A stretch of 64,000 nt of DNA, taken from Gammaproteobacteria bacterium. GTDB taxonomy: Bacteria; Pseudomonadota; Gammaproteobacteria; Steroidobacterales; GCA-2729495. A program made the translations under genes and the position numbers. The stretch is from the NCBI GenBank assembly GCA_014337915.1, contig QUBU01000003.1, positions 120,402-184,401 on the forward strand. Reading direction: 5' to 3'. This document shows, in pieces, positions 55,470 through 63,911 of the stretch. The notes beneath the pieces are model-generated. The model did not search any database. It was given only the letters and a program-made list of their open reading frames with translations, and was not told the DNA's origin. Numbering within the stretch: the stretch's first letter is position 1; every line of letters begins with the position of its first letter.

Positions 55470-56627
55470 TCAGTCTCCCTTGCAGTACACGGCAGCCTCG
55501 GCGAACGTGCGCTTGAGCCTGTAGCCACCGGTCTTCAGGGAACTGACCATGGAATCGACCTGCCCGCGGTCGGCGCCATTTGTCGGCTCGCGCAGGCAGA
55601 CATTGCGGAACACCTTCTGCACCTGGCAGCGCGCGAAGGCATCGCTGTTGGCCAGCTCGGCACCCAGCGAGGCCGCGCCATTGCCGGTACCGGCGCTGCC
55701 GTTGCCGCTGCTGGCCCAGCCGAGCACGCGGTTCTGGCCGCGGCGCCAGTAGTTGACCCAGTGGTCGTCCTGGGTGACGTAGCCGGTCTTGAAGTTGTCG
55801 GCATTGATCAGGTACTTCGGCTGCACCTGCCCCGGCGTGTAGACCAGCCGGCCGGCGGCCTGGTCCCAGTTGTAGTAGGCAAAGGCCTGGGTCATCGGGT
55901 CCAGGCCCGTGTGGCAGCCGGCGCAGGCATTGAGGTACACGCGGCTGTCGCCGCCAGGCGAGCGCGACACGTCCTGCGGAATGCGGTCCACGGGCAGGGA
56001 GGGATCCTTGAGTTCCTCGAGGTCCTTGCACAGGTGGTTGAGCACCGTGAAGCGGAACATGGCGCGGTTCGTGCCCGCGATGAAGAACGCCTCGGAGGCC
56101 GCCCGCGTGCTGAGGACGCCGGCGATGGCCGCGGCCGGCAGGTCGGTGACCGCGCTTTGCGTCGTCTGTACCAGGCCGGCCTTGAGGTCCACGCCCTGGT
56201 CGTCCATGGCCTGGTAGTGCGCATTGCTGGCCATGGAATAGGCCGGTAGCCCGAGCGCGGGCGCGCCCACGTAGAGGATGTTGGCCGACAGCACCGTGTT
56301 GAACGGCACGTCGTCGCGCACCATGCCGACGATGGTGGCGGTGTAGTCGTTCAGCGGCACGAACACCGACTGCGCCTTGTTGGTCCAGGGCGCGGCGAAG
56401 TTCTTCAGCGTAACGTTGTAGAAGGACGGCGACTCCATCGCCCTGTCGGCCGCGGCCATGGCATTGCCGCCGGCGATGTCGGCCGCCATCGCGTCCAGCG
56501 TCGCCGCCGTGGGCGGCACGCCGGCCAGGCGGTCATGCATGCGCTTGGCCTGCTCGCGCGCGCCGGCCATTGCGCTGCCGCTGGCAAGCACCAGCAGCAG
56601 GCCGAGCACCAGGCTGCGGGCCGTCAC
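55470..56627 (-). CDS. DUF1588/DUF1592-like mono-haem cytochrome
   Basis: A 385-residue exported protein. A CXXCH site in YLNACAGCHTGLDPMTQAF matches the DUF1588 haem segment, and SDAFARCQVQKVFRNVCLREP with its two Cys resembles the DUF1585-like C-terminus. The signal peptide (LVLGLLLVLASGSAMA) fits the GTG start at 56627; ATG 56711 or 56738 would add residues without a role. In planctomycetes such proteins carry all of DUF1592/1588/1585 with a PSD1/CSD1 domain; here the set is reduced. It heads the minus-strand operon and is transcribed away from the HzsA-related gene. Confidence 0.75.
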   Translation of the reverse strand: MTARSLVLGLLLVLASGSAMAGAREQAKRMHDRLAGVPPTAATLDAMAADIAGGNAMAAADRAMESPSFYNVTLKNFAAPWTNKAQSVFVPLNDYTATIVGMVRDDVPFNTVLSANILYVGAPALGLPAYSMASNAHYQAMDDQGVDLKAGLVQTTQSAVTDLPAAAIAGVLSTRAASEAFFIAGTNRAMFRFTVLNHLCKDLEELKDPSLPVDRIPQDVSRSPGGDSRVYLNACAGCHTGLDPMTQAFAYYNWDQAAGRLVYTPGQVQPKYLINADNFKTGYVTQDDHWVNYWRRGQNRVLGWASSGNGSAGTGNGAASLGAELANSDAFARCQVQKVFRNVCLREPTNGADRGQVDSMVSSLKTGGYRLKRTFAEAAVYCKGD

Positions 56628-56884
56628 CCGCCCCGGGCCGCTGACCGCAGCATCCGTGATGCATGTCCCAGGGGAAGCCCGCGAGGGCTTCCGCGTGAAT
56701 CCGCCGTCCATAGCACCCGTCCGCACACAACAGCGCATTGCGCGCTGGGGACAAGTGTAGGCGCCGGATGACCATCCCCTTCTGTGATCGCCTTAACAGT
56801 CCGCTGATTTCGCGATGCATTACGTTAGCTCCGCTGCGTCTGTCCGCGCCGCGCGGGCTCAGACTTTCCGCGGGTGCTGGATGA
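56628..56884. promoter_or_regulatory. Divergent control region of the two redox operons
   Basis: This 257-bp gap separates the starts of the minus-strand cytochrome operon and the plus-strand HzsA-related operon. It holds short inverted repeats (CAGCGC ATT GCGCGCTG) and a TTAACA that could be a weak -35 for the plus operon. No convincing promoter pair was found. Shared regulation is inferred from geometry only. Confidence 0.35.
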
Positions 56885-59527
56885 ATGCGGGTGTGTGCCA
56901 TGGCGTACCGGGTGCGGGACGAACGCGTGCGTATTGATTTTCTGAAGACGGCTGTCGTACTGGGAGCAGGCGCGCTGCTCGGTGCCTGCGGCGGCGGTGG
57001 CGTCGGCGTCGGCAGCGGGCAGGGGCCCGATCCGGTCGTGCCGGATATCGCCATCGCCTACGTGGCGCGGCCGCTGCCGGCGAACGGCCAGGGCCAGCCG
57101 GTGCCCGCCGATGCCCGTCGCCTGCGCAGCTTCAACCCCGGTGCCGAGCTCTGGGTACGCGAGCGCGCCGCGCCAGCGGCGGCCGCCCGCAACGTCACCG
57201 GCGCCATGACGCAGGGCCAGTACGACATCCGCGACGTCGAGCCCTCCTGGGACGGCGAGCGGGTGATCTTCGCCATGTGCGGGCCCATCATCCCGGGCGC
57301 CGACGACGAGGACCAGCCGAAGTGGGGCATCTGGGAGTACGACCGCGTCCGTGACGTGCTGCGCCGGGTCATCAGCTCGGACGTGATCGCGGCGGCCGGC
57401 CACGATGTCGCCCCACACTACCTGCCGGACGGCCGTATCCTGTTCTCCTCCACGCGCCAGCGCCAGACCGGCGCGGTGCTGGTCGACGAGGGCAAGCTGC
57501 AGTACGCCGGCCTCGACGAGGACCGGCGCGAGCCGGCCTTCGTGCTGCACGTCATGGATGCCGACGGTGGCAACATCCACCAGGTCTCCTTCAACCAGAG
57601 CCACGACCTCGACCCCACCGTGCTCTCCAGCGGCGAGGTGGCTTTCACCCGCTGGGACAACGCCGGCAGCGTCGGCGAGATGTCGCTCTATCGCATGAAC
57701 CCGGACGGCACCGGGCTGCAGCTCCTCTACGGGGCCAACAGCCATGCCACCGGCACCGGTGGCGCCACCGTGCAGTTCCTGCAGCCACGCGAAATGGCCG
57801 ATGGCCGCCTGCTGACGATCCTGCGGCCCTTCAGCGCCCTGAGCCAGGGCGGCAACCTGGTGGTCATCGACACTGCGCAGTACGTCGACAACACCCAGCC
57901 GCTGGCCACCGACATCGGCATCCTCACCGGGCCGGCGCAGGTTGCCGCCACGGTGAACGATGCGCTGACCGATGGCAGCATTTCCCCGCGCGGCACCTAC
58001 GCCGCCGCCTATCCGCTGCACGACGGGACCGGCCGCCTGCTCGTCAGCTGGAGCCAGTGCCGCGTGCTCGATGGCGGCCGGCCTATGCCCTGCACCGCGG
58101 AGCGCCTGGCGGTCCCCGGCGCGCAGGCGGCGCCGCCCATCTACGGCATCTGGGTCTACGACCCGCGTGACAGCACCCAGCTGCCGGTGGTCGCGCCGCT
58201 GGAGGGCGTCATGTACACCGACGTCGTGGCGCTGGAGTCGCAGCCGCTGCCACCGGTGATCTTCGACAAGGAGAACACCGGCGAACTCGATCCCGGCCTG
58301 CTGGCCGAGGGCGTGGGCCTGATCCGCATCCGCAGTGTCTATGACATCGATGGCGTGGCCTCGCGCGACATCGCCACCACGGCAGATCCCTCGCTGACCA
58401 CCGCCGACCAGCGCCCGGCGCGGTTCCTGCGCCTGGAAAAGGCGGTGGCGATCCCCGACCGCACGGTGCTTGACTTCGACAACTCCGCCTTCGGTGCCTC
58501 GGCCGGGCAGGGCATGCGCGAAATCCTCGGCTACACCATGGTGGAGCCCGACGGCTCGGTGGTGGTGAAGGTGCCCGCCAACGTGCCGGTTGCCATCAGC
58601 GTGCTCGATGCCCAGGGGCGGCGCATCAGCGCGCGCCACCAGAACTGGCTGCAGCTGCGCGCCGGGGAGGTGCGCAGCTGCAACGGCTGCCATGATCCCG
58701 CCGCGCAGCTGTCGCATGGGCGCGATGGCCTGTTCAACAGCGTCTGGGCGGGGGCCGCGCTCGACGGCCAGCCGTTCCCGCATGCAAATCCGGCGCTGTT
58801 CGCCGACAGCGGCGAGACCATGGCCGAGGCCCGGGCGCGCATCTCCTGCGCGACGGACTGCGCGGCGATCACGCCCGGCGTGGACCTGCGCTTCGACGAC
58901 GTATGGACCGACGCCGTGGCCTCCGGCCGTGCCCCGGATGCGAGCTTCACCGCCAGCTACGCGGACCTCACCACGCCGGCACCCACCACCGCAGGTTGCC
59001 TGGCCGCCTGGACGCCCCAGTGCCGCATCACCATCAACTACGAGGCGCACATCCATCCATTGTGGGCAGTGAACCGCCAGGTACTCGACGGCAACGGCAT
59101 GGTGGTGGCCGACCACACATGCACCAGCTGCCACAACGTGGTGGATGGCAACGGTGCCGCCCAGGTACCTGCCGGGCAGCTCGATCTCTCGGCCGGTGCC
59201 TCCGACCTGCGGCCCGAGTACTTCAAGTCCTACGTGGAACTGTTCTTCGGCGACAACGAGCAGGAGCTCAATGGCGGTGCGCTGCAGGACGTGCTGGTGC
59301 AGGTCGGTGTCGATCCGGACACCGGCGACCCGATCTTCGCACCGGTGCCGGTGAGCGCGGTGATGTCGACGGCTGGCGCGCTGCAGTCGCCGGGCTTCTT
59401 CAACCGCTTCCTCAACGGTGGCAGCCATGCCGGCTGGCTCAGCGCCGCCGAACTCAAGCTGCTGGCCGAGTGGGTGGACCTCGGCGGCCAGTACTACAAC
59501 AACCCCTTCGACGCTCCGCTGAACTGA
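56885..59527 (+). CDS. HzsA-related di-haem lipoprotein with beta-propeller
   Basis: An 880-residue lipoprotein (GALLGACGGGG; acylated Cys 35). The N-terminal half is a TolB/PD40-like beta-propeller (SWDGERVIFAMCGP, DVAPHYLPDGRILFSSTRQ, MDADGGNIHQVSFNQSHDLDP). The C-terminal half resembles the alpha subunit of hydrazine synthase: PVAISVLDAQGRRISARHQNWLQLRAGEVRSCNGCH with haem Cys 599, and CTSCH at 746. HzsA binds two haems and makes hydrazine in anammox bacteria; nothing else here points to anammox, so a different redox role is likely. It is the first gene of the plus operon. ATG 56900 is an alternative start. Confidence 0.83.
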   Translation: MRVCAMAYRVRDERVRIDFLKTAVVLGAGALLGACGGGGVGVGSGQGPDPVVPDIAIAYVARPLPANGQGQPVPADARRLRSFNPGAELWVRERAAPAAAARNVTGAMTQGQYDIRDVEPSWDGERVIFAMCGPIIPGADDEDQPKWGIWEYDRVRDVLRRVISSDVIAAAGHDVAPHYLPDGRILFSSTRQRQTGAVLVDEGKLQYAGLDEDRREPAFVLHVMDADGGNIHQVSFNQSHDLDPTVLSSGEVAFTRWDNAGSVGEMSLYRMNPDGTGLQLLYGANSHATGTGGATVQFLQPREMADGRLLTILRPFSALSQGGNLVVIDTAQYVDNTQPLATDIGILTGPAQVAATVNDALTDGSISPRGTYAAAYPLHDGTGRLLVSWSQCRVLDGGRPMPCTAERLAVPGAQAAPPIYGIWVYDPRDSTQLPVVAPLEGVMYTDVVALESQPLPPVIFDKENTGELDPGLLAEGVGLIRIRSVYDIDGVASRDIATTADPSLTTADQRPARFLRLEKAVAIPDRTVLDFDNSAFGASAGQGMREILGYTMVEPDGSVVVKVPANVPVAISVLDAQGRRISARHQNWLQLRAGEVRSCNGCHDPAAQLSHGRDGLFNSVWAGAALDGQPFPHANPALFADSGETMAEARARISCATDCAAITPGVDLRFDDVWTDAVASGRAPDASFTASYADLTTPAPTTAGCLAAWTPQCRITINYEAHIHPLWAVNRQVLDGNGMVVADHTCTSCHNVVDGNGAAQVPAGQLDLSAGASDLRPEYFKSYVELFFGDNEQELNGGALQDVLVQVGVDPDTGDPIFAPVPVSAVMSTAGALQSPGFFNRFLNGGSHAGWLSAAELKLLAEWVDLGGQYYNNPFDAPLN

Positions 59528-59533
59528 GGTCGC

Positions 59534-60274
59534 ATGCCAGCCAGGATCCTCATCGCCCTGCTCGCCGCGCTCGTCCTGGTGGCTCCCGCTTATGCAAAGC
59601 GCGAAACCCTCAAGGTGGTGGTGGCCGAGCCCTACATCGAGATGCACACCGGGCCGGGGCGCGGCTATCCCGTATTCCATGTGGCTGATCGTGGCGCGCA
59701 GATCGAGGTGCTGAAGCGGCGCACCGACTGGTTCGAGGTGCGCACCGACCGCGGCGTGACCGGCTGGGTGCGCGATGCGCAGCTGGCGCAGACCCTGCAG
59801 ACCAGCGGCGAACCGCTGGTCATCAGCGATCCGGGCTGGGACGACTTCGCCAGCCGCCGCTGGGAGACCTCGCTCAGCCTCGGCGATTTCGATGGCGCGA
59901 GTTCCATCTCGCTCACCGGCGCCTGGCGCATGTCCGCCAACCTCTCGGTGGAACTGCTGGCCGCGCAGCTGAGCGGCGACTACTCCGACGGCTGGATGGC
60001 CGGCCTGCGGCTGGTGCATACGCCATTCCCCGACTGGCGGATTTCACCGTACCTGCTGCTCGGCACCGGCGTGCTCACCATCAGCCCGCGGGCCAGCCTG
60101 GTGAGCACCGAGGATCGTACCGACCAGTATGGCCAGGCAGGCCTGGGGCTGCGTGCCTACCTGACCAGGCGTTTCATGTTCCGCGCCGAGTACACGGGCG
60201 ACATCGTGTTCACGAGCCGGGACGACAACGAGGAAGTGGAAGAATGGAAAGCAGGATTCGCGTTTTTCTTCTGA
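59534..60274 (+). CDS. SH3-domain protein with beta-barrel end
   Basis: A 246-residue exported protein (signal peptide ending AYA). Residues 28-95 form a bacterial SH3 (SH3b) domain: VVVAEPYIEMHTGPGRGYPVFHV, WFEVRTDRGVTGWV. The rest is beta-rich (SLTGAWRMSANLSVELLAAQ, RISPYLLLGTGVLTI, GLRAYLTRRFMFRAEY) and ends in aromatic residues (AFFF), as in small outer-membrane barrels. SH3b domains bind peptidoglycan or proteins. It is 6 bp after the HzsA-related gene and overlaps the next gene by 31 bp. Confidence 0.82.
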   Translation: MPARILIALLAALVLVAPAYAKRETLKVVVAEPYIEMHTGPGRGYPVFHVADRGAQIEVLKRRTDWFEVRTDRGVTGWVRDAQLAQTLQTSGEPLVISDPGWDDFASRRWETSLSLGDFDGASSISLTGAWRMSANLSVELLAAQLSGDYSDGWMAGLRLVHTPFPDWRISPYLLLGTGVLTISPRASLVSTEDRTDQYGQAGLGLRAYLTRRFMFRAEYTGDIVFTSRDDNEEVEEWKAGFAFFF

Positions 60275-60918
60275 GGCTCGCGCTGCTCGGCATGGCGGCG
60301 GCGGGTGCTGCCGGCTGCGCCAGCAAATCGCTGGATCGCGAGGCGGAAGCCGACCAGGCGCGTCCGGTGATCGACCCGCAGGTCGAGCGCCGTGACGTCA
60401 GCCGGCCGAAAGTCGACACCGAGGACTTCGAGGTCGGCGGTTACATCGGCTTCCTGAGCATCGAGGACTTCGGCAGCAATACCGTGTACGGGGCGCGGCT
60501 CGCGTACCACATCACCGAAGGCCTGTTCGCCGAGGCCACGCTCGGTCAGAGCGATGCCGGCAAGACCAGCTACGAGATCCTCTCCGGCAGCAGCGCGCCG
60601 CTGCTCACCAGCGACGAGCGCGAGTTCCGCTACTACGACTTCTCGCTGGGTTACAACCTGCTGCCCGGCGAGGTGTTCATCGGCAGCAACCATGCGTTCA
60701 ACAGCGCGCTCTACCTGCTGGTCGGCGCCGGCAGCACCCGCTTCGCCGGCGACGACTACTTCACCTTCACCTACGGCGCCGGCTACCGGGTGCTGGCACT
60801 GGACTGGCTGGCGCTGCATTTCGACGTCCGCGACCACATGTTCGACATCGACATCACCGGCGAGGACAAGTCCACGCACAACATCGAGTTCACCCTCGGT
60901 GCCACGGTGTTCTTCTGA
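60244..60918 (+). CDS. Outer-membrane beta-barrel lipoprotein
   Basis: A 224-residue protein with a lipoprotein-like signal (LGMAAAGAAGCASKS). The body has strands with alternating residues (FEVGGYIGFLSIEDFG, VYGARLAYHITEGLFAEAT, FRYYDFSLGYNLLPGEV) and ends in FTLGATVFF, typical of an eight-strand outer-membrane barrel. It overlaps the previous gene by 31 bp and is followed by the TlpA-like gene after 14 bp. Both barrel proteins of the pair probably associate in the outer membrane. Confidence 0.82.
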   Translation: MESRIRVFLLRLALLGMAAAGAAGCASKSLDREAEADQARPVIDPQVERRDVSRPKVDTEDFEVGGYIGFLSIEDFGSNTVYGARLAYHITEGLFAEATLGQSDAGKTSYEILSGSSAPLLTSDEREFRYYDFSLGYNLLPGEVFIGSNHAFNSALYLLVGAGSTRFAGDDYFTFTYGAGYRVLALDWLALHFDVRDHMFDIDITGEDKSTHNIEFTLGATVFF

Positions 60919-60932
60919 GGAGGAGGGCAGAT

Positions 60933-61448
60933 ATGCAATTGCCGAACCGCGCAAGACCCGCGCTCGCCGCCCTGGCGGTGACGCTGCTGATGCTGCCGGG
61001 CCTGGCGCCGGCTGCGCCCGCCAGCGCGCCAGCGCCTGAATTCAGCCTGCCGGCACGCTCCGGCGGCGACGTTTCGCTCTCCAGCCTCAGGGGCCAGGTG
61101 GTGCTGGTGAACTTCTGGGCCACCTGGTGCGGTCCCTGCCGCAAGGAGATGCCGCTGCTCGAGCAGATCTACCAGCGCTACAAGGGCCTCGGCTTCACGC
61201 TGCTGGCGGTCAACGTCGAGGAAGACAGCGGCGGCGCCGACCAGTGGCTCCGGGACACGCCGGTCAGCTTCCCGGTGCTCTTCGACCGCGATAACCGCGT
61301 CAGCAAGCTCTACCAGGTCACCGCCATGCCGAGCACGGTCATCATCGACCGCAAGGGCCAGGTGCGCTTCATTCACTACGGCTACACGCCCGGTACCGAG
61401 AACGAGTACCAGGACCAGGTGCGCAGCCTCATCCGGGAGAAGTCATGA
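60933..61448 (+). CDS. TlpA-like periplasmic thioredoxin
   Basis: A 171-residue thioredoxin-fold protein with a signal peptide. The active site WCGPC (Cys66, Cys69) is in NFWATWCGPCRKEMPLL; the cis-proline segment is VTAMPSTVIIDRKGQV. Such proteins reduce disulfides in the periplasm, often on cytochrome or copper-handling partners. The ATG follows GGAGGAGGG. The stop overlaps the DUF4266 gene start (ATGA). In this operon it may keep the Cys residues of the cytochromes or of the DUF4266 tail reduced. Confidence 0.9.
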   Translation: MQLPNRARPALAALAVTLLMLPGLAPAAPASAPAPEFSLPARSGGDVSLSSLRGQVVLVNFWATWCGPCRKEMPLLEQIYQRYKGLGFTLLAVNVEEDSGGADQWLRDTPVSFPVLFDRDNRVSKLYQVTAMPSTVIIDRKGQVRFIHYGYTPGTENEYQDQVRSLIREKS

Positions 61449-61666
61449 AAGCGCGCGCCACCCTGCTGCTGTTGCTGGCCATGGCGGCCTCCGGCTGTGG
61501 CATCCAGCCCTGGGTCAAGCCCTACGAGCGTGACCGCCTCGCCGATCCCATCATGAGCTGGGAGCGCAACCCCGTTTCCGCCGCCTACACGCACCACGTG
61601 CTGGAGGCGCGCGAGGCCGCCCGTGGCGCCACCGGCAGCAGTGGTGGCGGTTGCGGCTGCAACTAG
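61445..61666 (+). CDS. DUF4266 small lipoprotein with CGCN tail
   Basis: A 73-residue lipoprotein: signal with lipobox (MAASGC), then WVKPYERDRLADPIMSWERNP, the DUF4266 core, a short helix, and a Gly/Ser linker ending SSGGGCGCN. The mature protein is only ~55 residues, with a terminal Cys-Gly-Cys that could bind metal or haem or carry a modification. It overlaps tlpA-like by 4 bp and is followed by the DUF3570 gene after 10 bp, a gene pair seen together in other bacteria to my recollection. Function unknown. Confidence 0.85.
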   Translation: MKARATLLLLLAMAASGCGIQPWVKPYERDRLADPIMSWERNPVSAAYTHHVLEAREAARGATGSSGGGCGCN

Positions 61667-61676
61667 GACGAGCCGC

Positions 61677-62831
61677 ATGGACCAGATCCTCCGGTTGGAA
61701 CCAGCCCGGGCCCGCACCGCCCTGGGCGTCATCCTGCTCCTCGCCAGTCTCGGCCTGCACGCCGGCGTGCTTCCCGAGGACCGTGCCGACGTCCTCTACC
61801 ACTACTACGACGGTGGCGGCGTGCAGATCGATGGCCCCTCCATCCTGGTGCGCAAGAGTGCCGGCCAGGATCTCTCCTTCAGCGCCAACTACTACGTCGA
61901 TACCGTCAGCAGCGCCTCCATCGACGTCGTCACCCAGGCCAGTCCCTACAGCGAGGAGCGCAAGGAGACCACGTTCGGCGTGGATTACCTGCGTGGCGAC
62001 ACCACCATGAGTGCCGCCTGGACGCGCAGCGATGAGAGCGACTACCAGGCCACCACCTGGAACCTGGGCCTCAGCCAGGAAGTCTTTGGCGGCCTGACCA
62101 CGGTGTCCATGGGCTACGGGCGCGGTGCCGACGATGTCGGCAAGCGCGATTCGACCTTCAACCAGCCCGCCGACCACTGGCGTTATCGCCTGGGCCTTTC
62201 GCAGATCCTGACGCGCAACCTGCTGGCCAGCCTCGATTACGAAGCGGTCGCGGACGAGGGCTACCTGAACAATCCCTACCGCCGGGTGCGTTACGCCGAC
62301 GGCAGCAGCGCCACCGGCTACAGCTACCAGGACGAGGTCTACCCGCGCACCCGCGACAGCAACGCCGTGGCGTTGCGGGCCCGCTACTTCCTGCCCTACC
62401 GGGCGGCGGTCTACGCCGGCTACCGCTACTACGACGACAGCTGGGGCATCGGCGCCTCCACCTTCGACGTGGGTTACACCCATCCCTGGCGGCGCTGGAC
62501 CTTCGATGTCGGCTATCGCTACTACACGCAGAATGCCGCGGACTTCTACAGCGACCTGTTCCCTTATGCCGACGCGCAGAACTTCCTGGCGCGGGACAAG
62601 GAGCTCAGCACTTTCAACAGCCATGCACTGCGTTTCGCGGTCGGCTACGAAGTGCCGATCCGCTTCACTGACATGCTGGACAAGGGGTCGGTGAACCTCG
62701 TCTACGACCATTTCATGTACAGCTACGACGACTTCCGCGACATCCGCGGCAGCGGTGCCACGCCCGGCAGCGAGCCGCTGTACAGCTTCTCCGCCGGCGT
62801 GCTGCAGCTGTTCTTCTCGCTCTGGTTCTGA
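61677..62831 (+). CDS. DUF3570 outer-membrane barrel protein
   Basis: A 384-residue protein with an N-terminal signal segment (LGVILLLASLGLHAG) and the DUF3570 opening LYHYYDGGGVQIDGPSILVRK. The rest is beta-strand repeats (DYLRGDTTMSAAWTRS, RYRLGLSQILTRNLLASL, YAGYRYYDDSWGIGAS) ending in LFFSLWF, a barrel end. About 16 strands are likely. It may be the outer-membrane channel of the redox module. Function unknown. Confidence 0.87.
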   Translation: MDQILRLEPARARTALGVILLLASLGLHAGVLPEDRADVLYHYYDGGGVQIDGPSILVRKSAGQDLSFSANYYVDTVSSASIDVVTQASPYSEERKETTFGVDYLRGDTTMSAAWTRSDESDYQATTWNLGLSQEVFGGLTTVSMGYGRGADDVGKRDSTFNQPADHWRYRLGLSQILTRNLLASLDYEAVADEGYLNNPYRRVRYADGSSATGYSYQDEVYPRTRDSNAVALRARYFLPYRAAVYAGYRYYDDSWGIGASTFDVGYTHPWRRWTFDVGYRYYTQNAADFYSDLFPYADAQNFLARDKELSTFNSHALRFAVGYEVPIRFTDMLDKGSVNLVYDHFMYSYDDFRDIRGSGATPGSEPLYSFSAGVLQLFFSLWF

Positions 62832-62883
62832 GCCCGCGCGCTGGGGTACGCTGGCGGCCCCCGTGGCTGCTGGTGTACCCGCA

Positions 62884-63879
62884 ATGAGGAGCCTTTACCG
62901 GCCGTTACCGGCCTGCGTCGCCATCCTGGCGCTCGGCTGCAGCGCCGCGGCGCATGCCGCCTGGTATGCCGACAGCCAGGACAAGATGGGCACGCGCATC
63001 GATGTCGAGATCTGGCACGACAGCGAACCGGAGGCGCGCGCGCTCATCGCCGCGGCCATGGCCGAGTTCGACCGCATCGAGGCGGGGATGAGCACCTTCC
63101 GGCCGGACTCGGAGATTTCCCGGGTCAACGCCCGTGCAGCAGAGGCCCCGGTGCCGGTGAGCGCGGAACTCTACGGGCTGGTGGCGCGCTCGCTGGAGAT
63201 GTCCGTGCTCTCGCAGGGCGCCTTCGACATCACCTTCGACAGCGTCGGCCAGCTCTACGACTACCGCCGCCACGTCAGGCCGACGGATGCCGAGATCGCC
63301 GCGCGCCTGCCGGAGATCAACTACCGCCACGTGGTACTCGACCCGGCGGCCCACAGCATCCGCTTCACCATGCCAGGCACGCGCATCAACCTCGGCGGCA
63401 TCGCCAAGGGCTATTCGGTGGAGCGGGTGATCGCGCAGCTGCGGGCGGCCGGCGTGAAGCATGCGCTGGCCACCGCGGGTGGCGACACGCGGCTGCTCGG
63501 CGACCACCACGGTGCACCCTGGATCGTCGGCATCCGCGATCCGGACGATGCCAGCAAGCTGGTGACGCGCCTGGCGCTGGTCGACGAGGCGATCTCGACA
63601 TCCGGCGACTACGAGCGCTACTTCATCGAGGGCGGCAAGCGCATCCACCACATCATCGACCCGCGCACCGGCAAGTCGGCGAGCGGCGTGCGCAGCGTGA
63701 CCATCGTCGGGCCCGATGCGGTCATGACCGAGGGCCTGACCAAGACCGTGTTCATCAAGGGGCCGGAGCAGGGCCTCGCCATCGTGGCATCGGTGCCCGG
63801 CTACGAGGCGGTGGTCGTCGACGACCAGCGCCGCGTGCGCTACTCGAAGGGCCTGGCCTCGGGCAGCGGCAAGCGCTAG
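62884..63879 (+). CDS. apbE: FAD:protein FMN transferase
   Basis: A 331-residue exported enzyme (signal peptide to about residue 25). It moves FMN from FAD to a Thr or Ser of extracytoplasmic proteins. MGTRIDVEIWH near the start, GINLGGIAKGYSVERV-type segment INLGGIAKGYSVERV (about 172-186), ATAGGDTRLLG, STSGDYERYF and HHIIDPRTGKSA are all typical ApbE motifs, including the metal-binding Asp/Thr region. The target is not obvious: no D-x-x-T-[SG]-A-T type site was seen in the neighbouring proteins, so it may lie past the right edge. It is the last complete gene of the plus operon. Confidence 0.93.
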   Translation: MRSLYRPLPACVAILALGCSAAAHAAWYADSQDKMGTRIDVEIWHDSEPEARALIAAAMAEFDRIEAGMSTFRPDSEISRVNARAAEAPVPVSAELYGLVARSLEMSVLSQGAFDITFDSVGQLYDYRRHVRPTDAEIAARLPEINYRHVVLDPAAHSIRFTMPGTRINLGGIAKGYSVERVIAQLRAAGVKHALATAGGDTRLLGDHHGAPWIVGIRDPDDASKLVTRLALVDEAISTSGDYERYFIEGGKRIHHIIDPRTGKSASGVRSVTIVGPDAVMTEGLTKTVFIKGPEQGLAIVASVPGYEAVVVDDQRRVRYSKGLASGSGKR

Positions 63880-63911
63880 CGGGCGGGCATCGGTCCGTAT
63901 CATTTGACGTA

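Noticed and set aside
56885..59527. Hydrazine synthase and an anammox system
   Set aside because: Only an alpha-subunit-like protein is present. No beta/gamma subunit, hydrazine dehydrogenase or other anammox gene occurs, and the surrounding genes are proteobacterial.
56825..60019. Antisense open frame of 1064 codons on the minus strand
   Set aside because: Opposite the HzsA-related gene with its signal peptide and haem motifs; a shadow of codon bias.
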